Notes under the pieces: generated by a model
Told to the model about the DNA's origin: nothing
Databases searched by the model: none
Seen by the model: only the letters and a program-made list of their open reading frames with translations
Origin: JAFDWI01 sp963764215
GTDB taxonomy: Bacteria > Actinomycetota > Acidimicrobiia > Acidimicrobiales > Iamiaceae
Assembly: GCA_963764215.1 (NCBI GenBank)
Contig: CAVXRS010000007.1
Span: 256,142-320,141, forward strand
Direction: 5' to 3'
DNA length: 64,000 bases
In this document: positions 1-8,287 of the stretch, piece by piece
How the letters are laid out: each line of letters opens with the position of its first letter
How positions within the stretch are numbered: position 1 is the first letter of the stretch
Made by a program: the position numbers and the translations under genes

Positions 1-1
1 C

Positions 2-661
2 CCCGACTTCGACGTCGACCCGGCGGTGGCCGCGGCCGAGATCCTCGGCTATGCGGTGTCGATGGGTGAGGATCGCAAGGCCAACCCCCGTCAGGACATC
101 GTGAGCCGACTGGTCGCCGCCGAGGGCGAGGAAGTGCTCAATTCCGAGGAGTTCGCGTACTTCATCCTCATCCTCGCGGTCGCCGGCAACGAGACCACCC
201 GCAATGCCATCAGCCACGGTATGCAGGCGTTCTTCGACAATCCCGAGCTGTGGGAGGCCTTCAAGGCCGAACGACCCGGGACCATGCCCGACGAGGTCGT
301 CCGCTACGGCACCCCGGTGCAACTGTTTCAGCGCACGGCGCTGGCCGACACCGAGATCGAGGGCACGCCGATCGCCGCAGGGCAGCGGGTGGGTCTGCTC
401 TACGGCTCGGCCAACTACGACCCGGACGTGTTCGACGATCCGATGACCTTCGACATCTACCGCGACCCCAACCCCCACGTCGGATTCGGGGGCGGCGGAG
501 TGCACTTCTGTCCGGGTTCTCATCTGGCGAAACTGGAGATCCAGGTGCTCTTCGACGCGATCGCCGACCACCTGCCGGGTATCGCGTCTGCCGGTCCCCA
601 GCAGCGACTGCGGTCAGGCTGGCTGAACGGCATCAAGGCGATGCCGGTCACCTACACCTGA
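2..661 (+). CDS. Cytochrome P450, C-terminal part (5' end outside window)
   Basis: The frame is open from the window edge, so the N-terminus is missing; about 219 codons are visible. The I-helix oxygen-activation motif AGNETT lies near residue 62 of the visible part. A PDEVVRYGTP segment follows, and the haem loop FGGGGVHFCPGSHLAKLE carries the axial Cys. The spelling of this loop resembles actinobacterial CYP125/CYP142-type steroid side-chain or acyl-chain hydroxylases, but that subfamily is inferred from motif resemblance only. The enzyme would be a cytosolic haem monooxygenase needing a ferredoxin and reductase, neither of which is seen here. It ends 88 bp before the DMT-type gene. Confidence 0.93.
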   Translation, partial: PDFDVDPAVAAAEILGYAVSMGEDRKANPRQDIVSRLVAAEGEEVLNSEEFAYFILILAVAGNETTRNAISHGMQAFFDNPELWEAFKAERPGTMPDEVVRYGTPVQLFQRTALADTEIEGTPIAAGQRVGLLYGSANYDPDVFDDPMTFDIYRDPNPHVGFGGGGVHFCPGSHLAKLEIQVLFDAIADHLPGIASAGPQQRLRSGWLNGIKAMPVTYT

Positions 662-749
662 TCCCGCCCCGGGGGTGACGAGGGGACGCCCGATACCGGT
701 GCGGTGAATTCGGGTCGCAACCGCGGAGTCGATCCGGCAGGCTGGAGAC

Positions 750-1742
750 GTGGTCGTCCACCTGCTCATCGTCGCCGCGCTCGCGCTCATCTCAGCGACC
801 TGCTACGGCGCGTCGTATGTGATCGAGCAGCGCAAGGCGTCCGAGGCTCCCGAGGAGGCGTCGCTGCGGATCGCACTGCTGTGGCATCTGGCGAAGCAGC
901 CGATGTGGTGGCTGGGTGTGTTCGTCGACATCAGCGGTTTCGGGTTCCAGGTGTGGGCGCTGGGACTGGGCGAGGTCGTCTTCGTGCAGCCGCTCCTGGT
1001 GACGAGCCTGCCGATCTCGCTGGTCATCGGGCACTGGGCCGGCTCGCATCACCTCAAGCGCCGCGACCTGGTCTGGTCGTTCGTCTTCGTGGTCGCGCTG
1101 GCATGTTTCCTTGCCGCCGGGAATCCGACCAGCGGGGTGCCGGGTCGGGCGCTGAGCGCATGGCTGATCCCGCTCGGCGTGATCGGAAGCCTGGTGCTGG
1201 CCTGCGTGACCATTTCGAACGACGCCCGACCGGCACGACGCGCCCTGATGCTCGGCGCCGCAGCGGGGATGCTCTTCGGGGTGTCGTCCACCCTGATGAA
1301 GACCCTTTCGGATCTGATCGAGAACGAGGGCTTGGGCCTCGTCGACCACTGGGAGCCTTACGTGCTGCTGGGCGTGGTGTCGCTCGGCTTTCTGATCATG
1401 CAGAGCGCCTTCCAGGCCGGAGACCTGCGCGCCGCCCTGCCGGCCATCGAACTGGGCGAACCGGTCGTGGCCGTGGTGCTCGGACTCGCGTTGTTCCACG
1501 AGCATCTCCAGATGCCGAATGCGTTCATGCACGTGCTCGTGATCGGTTCGGTCGCGGTGATGGTCGTGGCGACCGTCCGGCTTGCCCGGTCGGCCGCCGG
1601 AGAAGAACCCGGCCCGCAGGTCGTGTCCGCGACCGGTGAGCTGAGCGCGGCGGGCTCGGTCACGACGGTTCAGCCCGAATCGGCCCGTCCCGACTGCTGC
1701 TCGCCGCGGGTGTACCGCCGGGTCGCCTGGACCTGCATCTGA
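750..1742 (+). CDS. DMT/EamA-type multi-pass membrane transporter (copy 1)
   Basis: A 330-residue, mostly hydrophobic protein with about nine to ten predicted membrane segments and the two-fold repeat feel of the drug/metabolite transporter superfamily. It starts at GTG (VVHLLIVAALALISATCYG) with GGAG just upstream. A close paralogue lies at 4817-5716: both share EQRKA, LRIALLWHLAKQP, AGMLFGVSSTLMK and MQSAFQAGDLR. The hydrophilic C-terminal tail of about 50 residues is longer than in the paralogue and overlaps the 3' end of the convergent repeat-protein gene by 73 bp. Substrate unknown. Confidence 0.8.
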   Translation: MVVHLLIVAALALISATCYGASYVIEQRKASEAPEEASLRIALLWHLAKQPMWWLGVFVDISGFGFQVWALGLGEVVFVQPLLVTSLPISLVIGHWAGSHHLKRRDLVWSFVFVVALACFLAAGNPTSGVPGRALSAWLIPLGVIGSLVLACVTISNDARPARRALMLGAAAGMLFGVSSTLMKTLSDLIENEGLGLVDHWEPYVLLGVVSLGFLIMQSAFQAGDLRAALPAIELGEPVVAVVLGLALFHEHLQMPNAFMHVLVIGSVAVMVVATVRLARSAAGEEPGPQVVSATGELSAAGSVTTVQPESARPDCCSPRVYRRVAWTCI

Positions 1743-2152
1743 CGGTCGTACCAGATCATCGCCGGGGTGTCCTCGTCGGGGTCGTCGAGCAGCCCACCGC
1801 GGTAGTGGGCTTCGAAGAACAGCCGACCCTGCTCGTCGTAGTCCCGTTGGGCAGCCGTTCCGTCCGGACGGTCCGAGAGGACGCCGGTCTGGAAGTGCTG
1901 CTCGGTGCGCAACTTTCCGGAACCGGGGTGGTAGTGGACCACCGCAGGTGAGCCGTCCAACGGATCGTGGAGTTGGCCGAACTGGTAGTGCTCGATGATG
2001 GCCACGTGACCGGCGCGGTGGTACATGGTGATCGCAGGGGTGTCGTCGTCCGGGTCGTGTGGTGATCCGTCGAGGTGGTAGGACACCCCGGCCACCTGAC
2101 CGTTCTCCCGTTTGTGCACCACCTTCTCGATGTTCTCGGCTCCCCCGTTCAT
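1670..2152 (-). CDS. MORN/YwqK-like acidic repeat protein
   Basis: A 160-residue soluble protein made of about four imperfect 30-residue repeats. Each repeat has a D-P-x-D-x-x-P-A turn followed by an aromatic strand such as HYxxG (for example DDPDEDTPAMIWYDRQ). This resembles MORN or YwqK-type antitoxin beta-hairpin repeats, but no exact family is recognised. The start is ATG with a strong GAGGAG ribosome site 3-4 bases upstream. No signal peptide or membrane segment is seen. It is convergent with the DMT gene and its 3' end overlaps that gene. Role unknown; a binding or scaffold protein is a guess. Confidence 0.7.
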   Translation of the reverse strand: MNGGAENIEKVVHKRENGQVAGVSYHLDGSPHDPDDDTPAITMYHRAGHVAIIEHYQFGQLHDPLDGSPAVVHYHPGSGKLRTEQHFQTGVLSDRPDGTAAQRDYDEQGRLFFEAHYRGGLLDDPDEDTPAMIWYDRQMQVQATRRYTRGEQQSGRADSG

Positions 2153-2323
2153 CGATCTCCTCTCGTCGGAACCTCCCCGGTACTCGGCACTTCATCCTAC
2201 GTGACGCGGCGCGCAGTCCGAATCGGTGGCGCTGCCGGGCGCGGCCTGCCACCGAGGAACGTGGGAGCCGAAACGGTGACGCCTAGCATGGAAGCCGCGA
2301 CCGGCAGTGCAGTGAGGAGACCG

Positions 2324-2773
2324 ATGGACGATCTGCCCGATCTCGACAATCCGGACGACATCGGCAGGATGGTGCGCACCTTCTACACCAAGGTCCGGGT
2401 CGATCCGCTCCTCGGCCCGATGTTCAACGACGTCGCCAAGGTCGACTGGCCCGAACACTTCGAGAAGTTGACCGCGTTCTGGTGCCGCGCGCTGCTCGAC
2501 ATGCCCGGCTACGGCGGCAACCCCTTCCGTGCCCACGCCAAGATCCACGAACAGCAGTGCTTCACCCGCAACCACTTCGAACGTTGGCTCCGCCTCTTCC
2601 ACGACACGATCGACGCGGACTGGGCGGGGCCGTACGCGGAGGCCGCCAAGGCGATGGGCCGGCGGGTCGCGGCGGTCCATTCCAATCAGCTCATCGGGGA
2701 ACGCTTCGAGTTCGACCCCGACCGCAGGATGATCCCGCTCGGCGTGCCGATCGGGGGCGCGCCCTCGGACTAG
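2324..2773 (+). CDS. Truncated haemoglobin, group III type
   Basis: A 149-residue globin. The segments VRVDPLLGPMFNDV, WPEHFEKLTAFW, YGGNPFRAHAKIHEQQ and HFERWLRLFHDTID match group III truncated haemoglobins, with the proximal His expected in HFERW. The family binds O2 or NO and is linked to redox or nitrosative protection. I chose the ATG at 2324 because GAGGAGA lies directly upstream; an in-frame ATG at 2288 would add 12 residues. The stop overlaps the 3' end of the convergent hexosaminidase gene by 4 bp. Confidence 0.88.
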   Translation: MDDLPDLDNPDDIGRMVRTFYTKVRVDPLLGPMFNDVAKVDWPEHFEKLTAFWCRALLDMPGYGGNPFRAHAKIHEQQCFTRNHFERWLRLFHDTIDADWAGPYAEAAKAMGRRVAAVHSNQLIGERFEFDPDRRMIPLGVPIGGAPSD

Positions 2774-4540
2774 CCGCGCCGTTCGTGCGCCAGGGTCCGT
2801 TCCAGGGCGGCGACGCTGTCATCCAGCCCGCCGGGTCGACTCGAGGCGAGCCAGGCAGACCGGTGGCGGTCGATCAGCTCCGCCAATTCACCCGCGGGTT
2901 CGGCTCCGGTGAGTTCGGCGCCGTCGCACCGGGCGAGGAGTCGTCTGGCCCCGTGCCGCGCCAGGCCCGCCGCGACGTCGAGTTCGTCGACGAGCCGGTC
3001 GCCGTCGGCGCTGCGGGGTGCGGTCGCACCGAGATCGTCGCGCGCTCGTTCGAGGGTGCGCAGCGCGGCGCGCAGCGCATCGGCGTTCGGCTCGCCCGAG
3101 GTCAGCACGGTCGGTGACGGGGCCACCGCCTGGAACAGCGGGCTCGCGTTGCGCGCGATCACGCCGGTGCCGCCGGCCAGGCTGCCGACGTCGAGCAGGA
3201 GGGCCCCGAGACGCCTGGCGGGGTCGTCGACGAGATGGACATCGACGACCGAGGCGACGTCGAGGTCGTCGTTCGTCGCGGCACACCAGGCCACGGCGCC
3301 GCCGTAGGCCATCGGGGGCAGCGAGACGACCGGTGGCTGCAGATGGCCGCTGTCGCCCCAGTCGGTGACCAGATAGCCCGTTGCTCCGGACCTGCGCCCG
3401 GCAACGGCCGCATCGACCAGGTTCGCCCGCGCGTTGGGCCAGCGGCCGACGAGCGACTGCCAGGTGGAGGTGCCCGGCGCCACCCAGAAGCCGTGATCCG
3501 AACTGGCGAGTGGCGCAACGATCGTCGCGAAGTCGGTGGGCGCGTTCATGTCGACACCGATGGTTGCGAGGATCGTCGCGACCTCGGGCGGAAGGGTCGG
3601 ATTCTCCACGTCCGGCGCGTCGTAGTTCCACGCGATCGGCGTGCAGGACTCGCCGGGGAACGAGCTCAGGATCCCGGGGTGGGCGAGCGCGACGTCCGCC
3701 CAGAACTGCACGTCGTGACCGTCGGCGAGCAAGTGGATCGACGATGCGGTGCACATGCTCGGCGTACACGGCGCCGAGCCCGACCTCGGCGGCGCGGTCG
3801 GCACTCACGCCCTTGCCCAGTTCGAAGGTCTCGTCGCACCCGACGTTCACCGTCGGACTCGACACGCACTCGAGTTGTTCGAGGACCAGGGACCGGGCGA
3901 ATGCGGCGTTGTCCTCGGAGGGTGCGAGCACGGTCGGGGGAAGTCGGAATCCGGGGACGACCTCCAAGCCGTCGGGGCATTCCGCACGGGGCCGGTAGTC
4001 GGGATGGGCGAGCCAGCGTCCGAAATGGCCGAAGGTGTTCTGGTTGACGACCAGCTCGATGCCGACCGCGCCGCAGATGCCGTCGAGCCAGGCCAGATCG
4101 TCGGCCGTGATCGGCGATGCGTGCTCCCACACGACACGGTGACCCCGGAACGCGAAGGTGTGTTCGATGTAGAGCTGGAGTTGGTTGTAGCGACAGGTGG
4201 CGAGCCGGTCGACGAGGCAGCTGAGCGTGGCGCGGGTCGGAACCCGGTCGCGGGAGATGTCCAGCATGTAGCCCCGGGTGGCGAAGTCGGGCCAGTCGGA
4301 GATGTGCACCGCGGGCAGGGTCCCGTCGGCTCGACGCAGTTGTGCGACGGTCGCTTCGCCGTAACGTCGGCCGGCCGGGTCCGGCCAGGCGAGTCGCGCG
4401 CCGTCCCGGTCGACGGTCAGGGTGTACCCCTGCGCGGGCAGGGCCGGATCCCGGAGGGACCGGAGGGGCGTGTCGACGTCGATCGATGCATCGTGGCCGT
4501 CGAGGTGTCGGGGCCGGGGAAACAACTCGGGGGGTGACAT
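2770..4540 (-). CDS. Glycoside hydrolase family 20 (beta-N-acetylhexosaminidase-like), frameshifted
   Basis: The N-terminal half (from MSPPELFPRP) has the GH20 layout: RGYMLDISRDRVP at the barrel entry, LQLYIEHTF, VNQNTFGHF, and the catalytic Asp-Glu pair in VNVGCDETFELGKG. The C-terminal half (DGHDVQFWADVALAHP, AWNYDAPD, VTDWGDSGH) is in the +1 frame. Joining them near 3735 gives a continuous protein of about 589 residues. The total length is one base more than a multiple of three. The family releases terminal GlcNAc or GalNAc from glycans. No signal peptide is seen, so it may be cytosolic. Probably a sequence error; a true pseudogene is possible. Confidence 0.82.
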
Positions 4541-4586
4541 GGGCCAATTGTGTCCCGAAACCGGTTCACGTCGGCAGACTTTCCTG

Positions 4587-4766
4587 GTGTCGGGGCATCT
4601 CCTTGGCGTGGCACTGGTCTCCCTGGCAGCCGCGTGCTGCTGTGCGGCGTCGTCTGTGACCGGGCAGCGCAAGGCGTCCCAGGCGCCTCCGGAGACCGAG
4701 ATGAAGCTCGGACTGCTCTGGCATCTGGCACGCCAACCGGTCCTGGAACCCGCTCCGACCGACTGA
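4587..4766 (+). pseudogene. Fragment of a third DMT-type transporter paralogue
   Basis: A 59-codon frame opening with GTG reads VSGHLLGVALVSLAAACC and continues GQRKASQAPPETEMKLGL, LLWHLARQPV. It matches residues 1-50 of the intact paralogue that begins 51 bp after it, then runs into an unrelated tail and a TGA. Only the first membrane segment and the following loop remain. It looks like the residue of a tandem duplication, most of which was deleted. It is unlikely to be functional. Confidence 0.72.
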
Positions 4767-4816
4767 CCAGCCGATTCAGGGCACAAATCTGCAGACAATC
4801 CGGCACCCTTGAAGCC

Positions 4817-5716
4817 ATGGTCGTGCACCTGTTGGCCGTTGCTTCGGCGTCGTTGGCCGCCGCGGCGTGCTATTCGGTCTCCGACGTCGTCGAGCAGCGG
4901 AAGGCCGCGGCCGCGCCGCCGGAGACGTCGCTGCGGATCGCGCTGCTCTGGCACCTCGCCAAACAGCCCATCTGGTGGCTGGCCATCGCCGTGGACATCG
5001 GTGGGTTCGGCATGCAGGCCGTCGCGCTGGGAATCGGGCAGATCGTGTTCGTCCAACCGCTGCTGTTGATGAGCCTGCCGATGTCGTTGGTCCTGGGGCA
5101 CCGCGTCGGATCCCATGTGCTGTCCCGCGGCGACGTGGGGTGGGCAGTCGTGTTCGTGGCGGCACTGTCCGCGTTCCTGATCATCGGCGACCCGACCGGT
5201 GACGTCTCCCAACGCAGCTTGTCTGTCTGGCTCCTTCCCCTGGTGATCGTGGCGTGCCTGACGATCGTGGTGATGACGGTCAGCCATCGGATCGGAGCCG
5301 TGGCGCGGTCGCTCGCGCTGGGGTTGGCGGCGGGGATGCTCTTCGGTGTGTCGTCGACCCTCATGAAGAGCTTCGCCCATCTGATCGCCCAGGATGGCTG
5401 GCGGATGTTGGCCCATTGGGAGCCTTATGTGATGGCCGTCGCCGTGTCGCTCGGGTTCCTGGTGATGCAGAGTGCCTTCCAGGCGGGCGACCTGCGCACG
5501 TCGCTGCCGACGGTGAATCTGTCCGAACCGGTGGTCGCCGGTCTGCTCGGGATCCTGGTGCTGCAGGAGCGTTTCCAGGCAAAGGGACCCATCGAGACTG
5601 CCTTGCTGGTCGTCTCGGTGATCGTCATGGTCCTGGGCACGGTCCGCCTGGCCCGCTCGGCGGCGGCCGACGATCCGGAAGCGAACCTGGGTGGGACCGA
5701 TCAACCAACCGGGTGA
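4817..5716 (+). CDS. DMT/EamA-type multi-pass membrane transporter (copy 2)
   Basis: A 299-residue integral membrane protein starting at ATG (MVVHLLAVASASLAAAACY). It aligns along its full length with the protein at 750-1742, sharing LRIALLWHLAKQPIWWL, FVQPLL, GMLFGVSSTLMKS, HWEPYVM and MQSAFQAGDLR. The open frame runs upstream to 4550, but homology and the membrane start argue for 4817. A decayed third copy lies directly upstream in the same orientation. Substrate unknown; the superfamily moves small metabolites. Its 3' end is 16 bp from the convergent TIGR03083 gene. Confidence 0.8.
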   Translation: MVVHLLAVASASLAAAACYSVSDVVEQRKAAAAPPETSLRIALLWHLAKQPIWWLAIAVDIGGFGMQAVALGIGQIVFVQPLLLMSLPMSLVLGHRVGSHVLSRGDVGWAVVFVAALSAFLIIGDPTGDVSQRSLSVWLLPLVIVACLTIVVMTVSHRIGAVARSLALGLAAGMLFGVSSTLMKSFAHLIAQDGWRMLAHWEPYVMAVAVSLGFLVMQSAFQAGDLRTSLPTVNLSEPVVAGLLGILVLQERFQAKGPIETALLVVSVIVMVLGTVRLARSAAADDPEANLGGTDQPTG

Positions 5717-5732
5717 CTGCCCGGGACCGGGC

Positions 5733-6533
5733 TCAGGGGCGGACGGACTCGAGCAACTCCTCGGCGAGGTGCCGTTCGCCGGTGACGACCAGAGCGGCGA
5801 GCGGGCGGCGTCGCCACAACGTGAGCAGCACGGCACCCGGCGGACCGGAGATGACGACCTGCGGCTCCGCGTCGCCGGCCGTTTCGGGCGGCGACGCGGA
5901 AAGCGGGCGAACCGTGGCGGGACCCTCGGCGGGATACTGCAGCATCCAGGACGTCACCTGGTCTGCGGGATCGGCCGGCTCGACCGTGACGCCGTAGGAA
6001 TGGCCGGCGAGGGCCGGCTCCCGGGCCGCCGCGGCGAACACCTCCAGCCATTCGGCCACGCCGTCGGTCGCACCGGATGCGTCGACGGGTTCCGGTTGCG
6101 CTCCGCCGGCGGCATGGACGGCGTCCGCTGCGTCGATCCGGTGCACGGTCACCTCGTGGGCCTGACGACGGAGCCAGAACGCGACCTCGCCGGGCCCGGT
6201 GAAGGTGGCGACCGGCTTGTCCGGGTCGACGGCCGTGAACGCCTCGCACATCGCCTCGAGCGCGGCGCGGTAGGCAGGCAGTGCATCCGGTCCCTTGGGC
6301 AGCGAGTCGATCCCCGCGGAAATCGCCCGAATGTCGGCTTCGCTGGACGCGGTGAGCACGCCGGTCACCCAGCGGTGCACCTTGCCCACGTGGCGGACCA
6401 CCCGTTCGAGGTTCCAGCCCTCGATCGAGGGCACCGGCGCGTCGAGACGATCCGGGGGCATCGCGGCGAGTCGTGCCCCCTCGGTGCGGATGATGTCCAG
6501 ATGGCGGGGGTCGAGCGTGCGGGCATCGGTCAT
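5733..6533 (-). CDS. Maleylpyruvate isomerase/TIGR03083-family (mycothiol-type) protein
   Basis: A 266-residue protein. The N-terminal four-helix DinB-like domain includes IEGWNLERVVRHVGKVHRW, where the His residues are the expected metal ligands, and LRRQAHEVTVHRIDAADA. A C-terminal SCP-2-like region ends PQVVISGPPGAVLLTLWRRR. This is the plan of actinobacterial mycothiol-dependent enzymes of the TIGR03083 group. The reaction of this member is not known. It is divergent from the thioesterase at 6648 across 114 bp, which must hold both promoters. Its presence supports an actinobacterial, mycothiol-making host. Confidence 0.82.
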   Translation of the reverse strand: MTDARTLDPRHLDIIRTEGARLAAMPPDRLDAPVPSIEGWNLERVVRHVGKVHRWVTGVLTASSEADIRAISAGIDSLPKGPDALPAYRAALEAMCEAFTAVDPDKPVATFTGPGEVAFWLRRQAHEVTVHRIDAADAVHAAGGAQPEPVDASGATDGVAEWLEVFAAAAREPALAGHSYGVTVEPADPADQVTSWMLQYPAEGPATVRPLSASPPETAGDAEPQVVISGPPGAVLLTLWRRRPLAALVVTGERHLAEELLESVRP

Positions 6534-6647
6534 GCCCCGATTCTGTCCGCCCATCCGACGGCCATGGCAAAGATCGCGACGGGATCGGGTGGGAGCGAAG
6601 TGCCCGAGTTCGCATCGGCCCCGTCGCGCTCGCCAACATTTGCAGCC

Positions 6648-7478
6648 ATGGTCGCCGATGACATCCTCGAACTCGCCCCCATCGACGACGGTCGAACCAG
6701 CCTGGTGCTGACGCCACCGCTGGTCCGCTTCGACCGACAACTCTTCGGGGGCACCGGTCTGGCCGCGGTGGTCGAATCGATGGAGCGGGTCGCCGGGCGT
6801 GACGCCCTGTGGGCCACCGTGCAGTTCGTCGGCTCCGCGGCGGAAGGTGAAAGCATCGACCTGACCGTCGAGGTCGTGGCAGCGGGAGGCACCACCACCC
6901 AGGCACGCATCACCGGTACGGTCGACGGACGACTGGTGATCGCCGGTCTGGGCGCCGCGGCCCGTCGACGCGAGGACGGGTTCGAGGCGTCTTTCGGGAC
7001 CATTCCCGAGGTCGCCGCCCCCGAGGAATGTCCGCCGCTCCGTTTCGGCAGCTTCGATCTCGTGCCGGGCATGAGCGATCGGGGCCCGTTCGCGATCGGT
7101 GAGTACCGGGCCGCTCCGGGCGAGCACGGTGCACAGTACGTGTGGATCCGCCTCGACGGCGTGCACTTCACCCGCAGCCTGATCGCCTACGTCGCCGACA
7201 TGGTGCCTTCGGCGGTGCTCCGTGCCGCCGGACGTTTCGGTGGGGGCACGAGCCTGGACAACACGATGCGGTTCGGCCCGCCGGTGCCCGCGGGCTGTGA
7301 GTGGATCCTGCTCGACACCGACCCCTACCTGGCCCACAACGGTTTCGTCCACGGCGCAGCACGCGTGTGGGCCGACGACGGGACGCTGCTCGCGGTCGCC
7401 ACCCAGTCGGCGATCGCCCGGGTCTTCGGGCCCGAGGGGGTGCCGATCTCCGGCGTCGAGGGCGCGAAGCGGGGCTAG
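6648..7478 (+). CDS. Acyl-CoA thioesterase, TesB-like double hotdog
   Basis: A 276-residue protein with two hotdog halves. The first includes LVRFDRQLFGGTGLAAVVESMERV and the second GGGTSLDNTMRFG and HGAARVWADDGTLLAVATQS, the closing strand and helix typical of type II thioesterases. It would hydrolyse acyl-CoA to free acid and CoA in the cytosol. I chose the start at ATG 6648 (MVADDILELAP), where the family fold begins; the open frame upstream is non-coding in character. It lies 10 bp before the dienelactone hydrolase and is probably co-transcribed with it. Confidence 0.8.
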   Translation: MVADDILELAPIDDGRTSLVLTPPLVRFDRQLFGGTGLAAVVESMERVAGRDALWATVQFVGSAAEGESIDLTVEVVAAGGTTTQARITGTVDGRLVIAGLGAAARRREDGFEASFGTIPEVAAPEECPPLRFGSFDLVPGMSDRGPFAIGEYRAAPGEHGAQYVWIRLDGVHFTRSLIAYVADMVPSAVLRAAGRFGGGTSLDNTMRFGPPVPAGCEWILLDTDPYLAHNGFVHGAARVWADDGTLLAVATQSAIARVFGPEGVPISGVEGAKRG

Positions 7479-7488
7479 TCTCGCCGGG

Positions 7489-8277
7489 ATGTCCGATTCG
7501 CTCGACGATTTCACGCTCGAATCGTTCTCCGAGGGGGGCGTGACCCACCCGGTGTACCGGGCCGGCGAGGGACCGGCGGTGATCGTGATCTCGGAGATCC
7601 CCGGGATCACGCCGCTCGTCGCGGATTTCGCCCGCCGGGTGGTCGCGCTGGGTTGTACCGCGGTGATGCCGTCCCTGTTCGGCACGCCGGGCAAGGACCC
7701 GTCCAACGGTTACGCGCTCGCCAGCGTCGCCCATTGCTGCATTTCACGCGAGTTCACCGTCTTCGCCCGTGGACGGACCTCACCGGTCACGACCTGGTTG
7801 CGAGCGCTCGCCAGAGACGAGCATGAACGCTGTGGGGGCCCGGGCGTGGGCGTGGTGGGCATGTGTCTGACCGGAGGGTTCGCCCTCGGCATGCTCGCCG
7901 AACCGGCCGTGCTCGCACCAGTGCTCTCGCAGCCCTCACTGCCGGTCGGCGGGGCGAAGGCCAAGTCCGACCTGGGCGTCAGCGACGCGGACCTTCAGGC
8001 CGGCAAGGCCCGGGTGCGCGCCGACGACCTGTGCGTCCTGGGGTTGCGCTTCACGGGGGACCCGATGGCCCCGGCCCAGCGCTTCGAGCGACTCCGCGCG
8101 GAATTCGGCGACCACTTCGTCGGCGTCGAGATCGACTCGTCACCCCAGAACGTGCACCACATCCGCAAGGGCGCCCACTCGGTCCTGACCGAGGATCTGG
8201 TCGACGAGCCGGGGCATCCGACCCGCGACGCGCTCGACCGGGTGCTCGATCTCTACCGGAGCCGGTTGCTCGACTGA
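7489..8277 (+). CDS. Dienelactone hydrolase family protein
   Basis: A 262-residue alpha/beta hydrolase. It has ISEIPGITP near the oxyanion strand, the nucleophile elbow GMCLTGG with Cys as the expected nucleophile, and a late His region, HSVLTEDLVDEPGHPTRDAL. In ring-cleavage pathways this family opens dienelactones, but many actinobacterial members act on other esters, so the substrate is open. The middle part (CCISREFTVFARGRTSP) is a longer insert typical of the actinobacterial subgroup. It begins 10 bp after the thioesterase and ends 10 bp before the convergent unknown gene. Confidence 0.82.
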   Translation: MSDSLDDFTLESFSEGGVTHPVYRAGEGPAVIVISEIPGITPLVADFARRVVALGCTAVMPSLFGTPGKDPSNGYALASVAHCCISREFTVFARGRTSPVTTWLRALARDEHERCGGPGVGVVGMCLTGGFALGMLAEPAVLAPVLSQPSLPVGGAKAKSDLGVSDADLQAGKARVRADDLCVLGLRFTGDPMAPAQRFERLRAEFGDHFVGVEIDSSPQNVHHIRKGAHSVLTEDLVDEPGHPTRDALDRVLDLYRSRLLD

Positions 8278-8287
8278 CGCGGGACGG

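Noticed and set aside
2888..5836. A 982-codon minus-strand open frame
   Set aside because: Only its middle part encodes the N-terminal half of the GH20 enzyme. The rest is antisense to the DMT gene and out of frame in the GH20 3' half.
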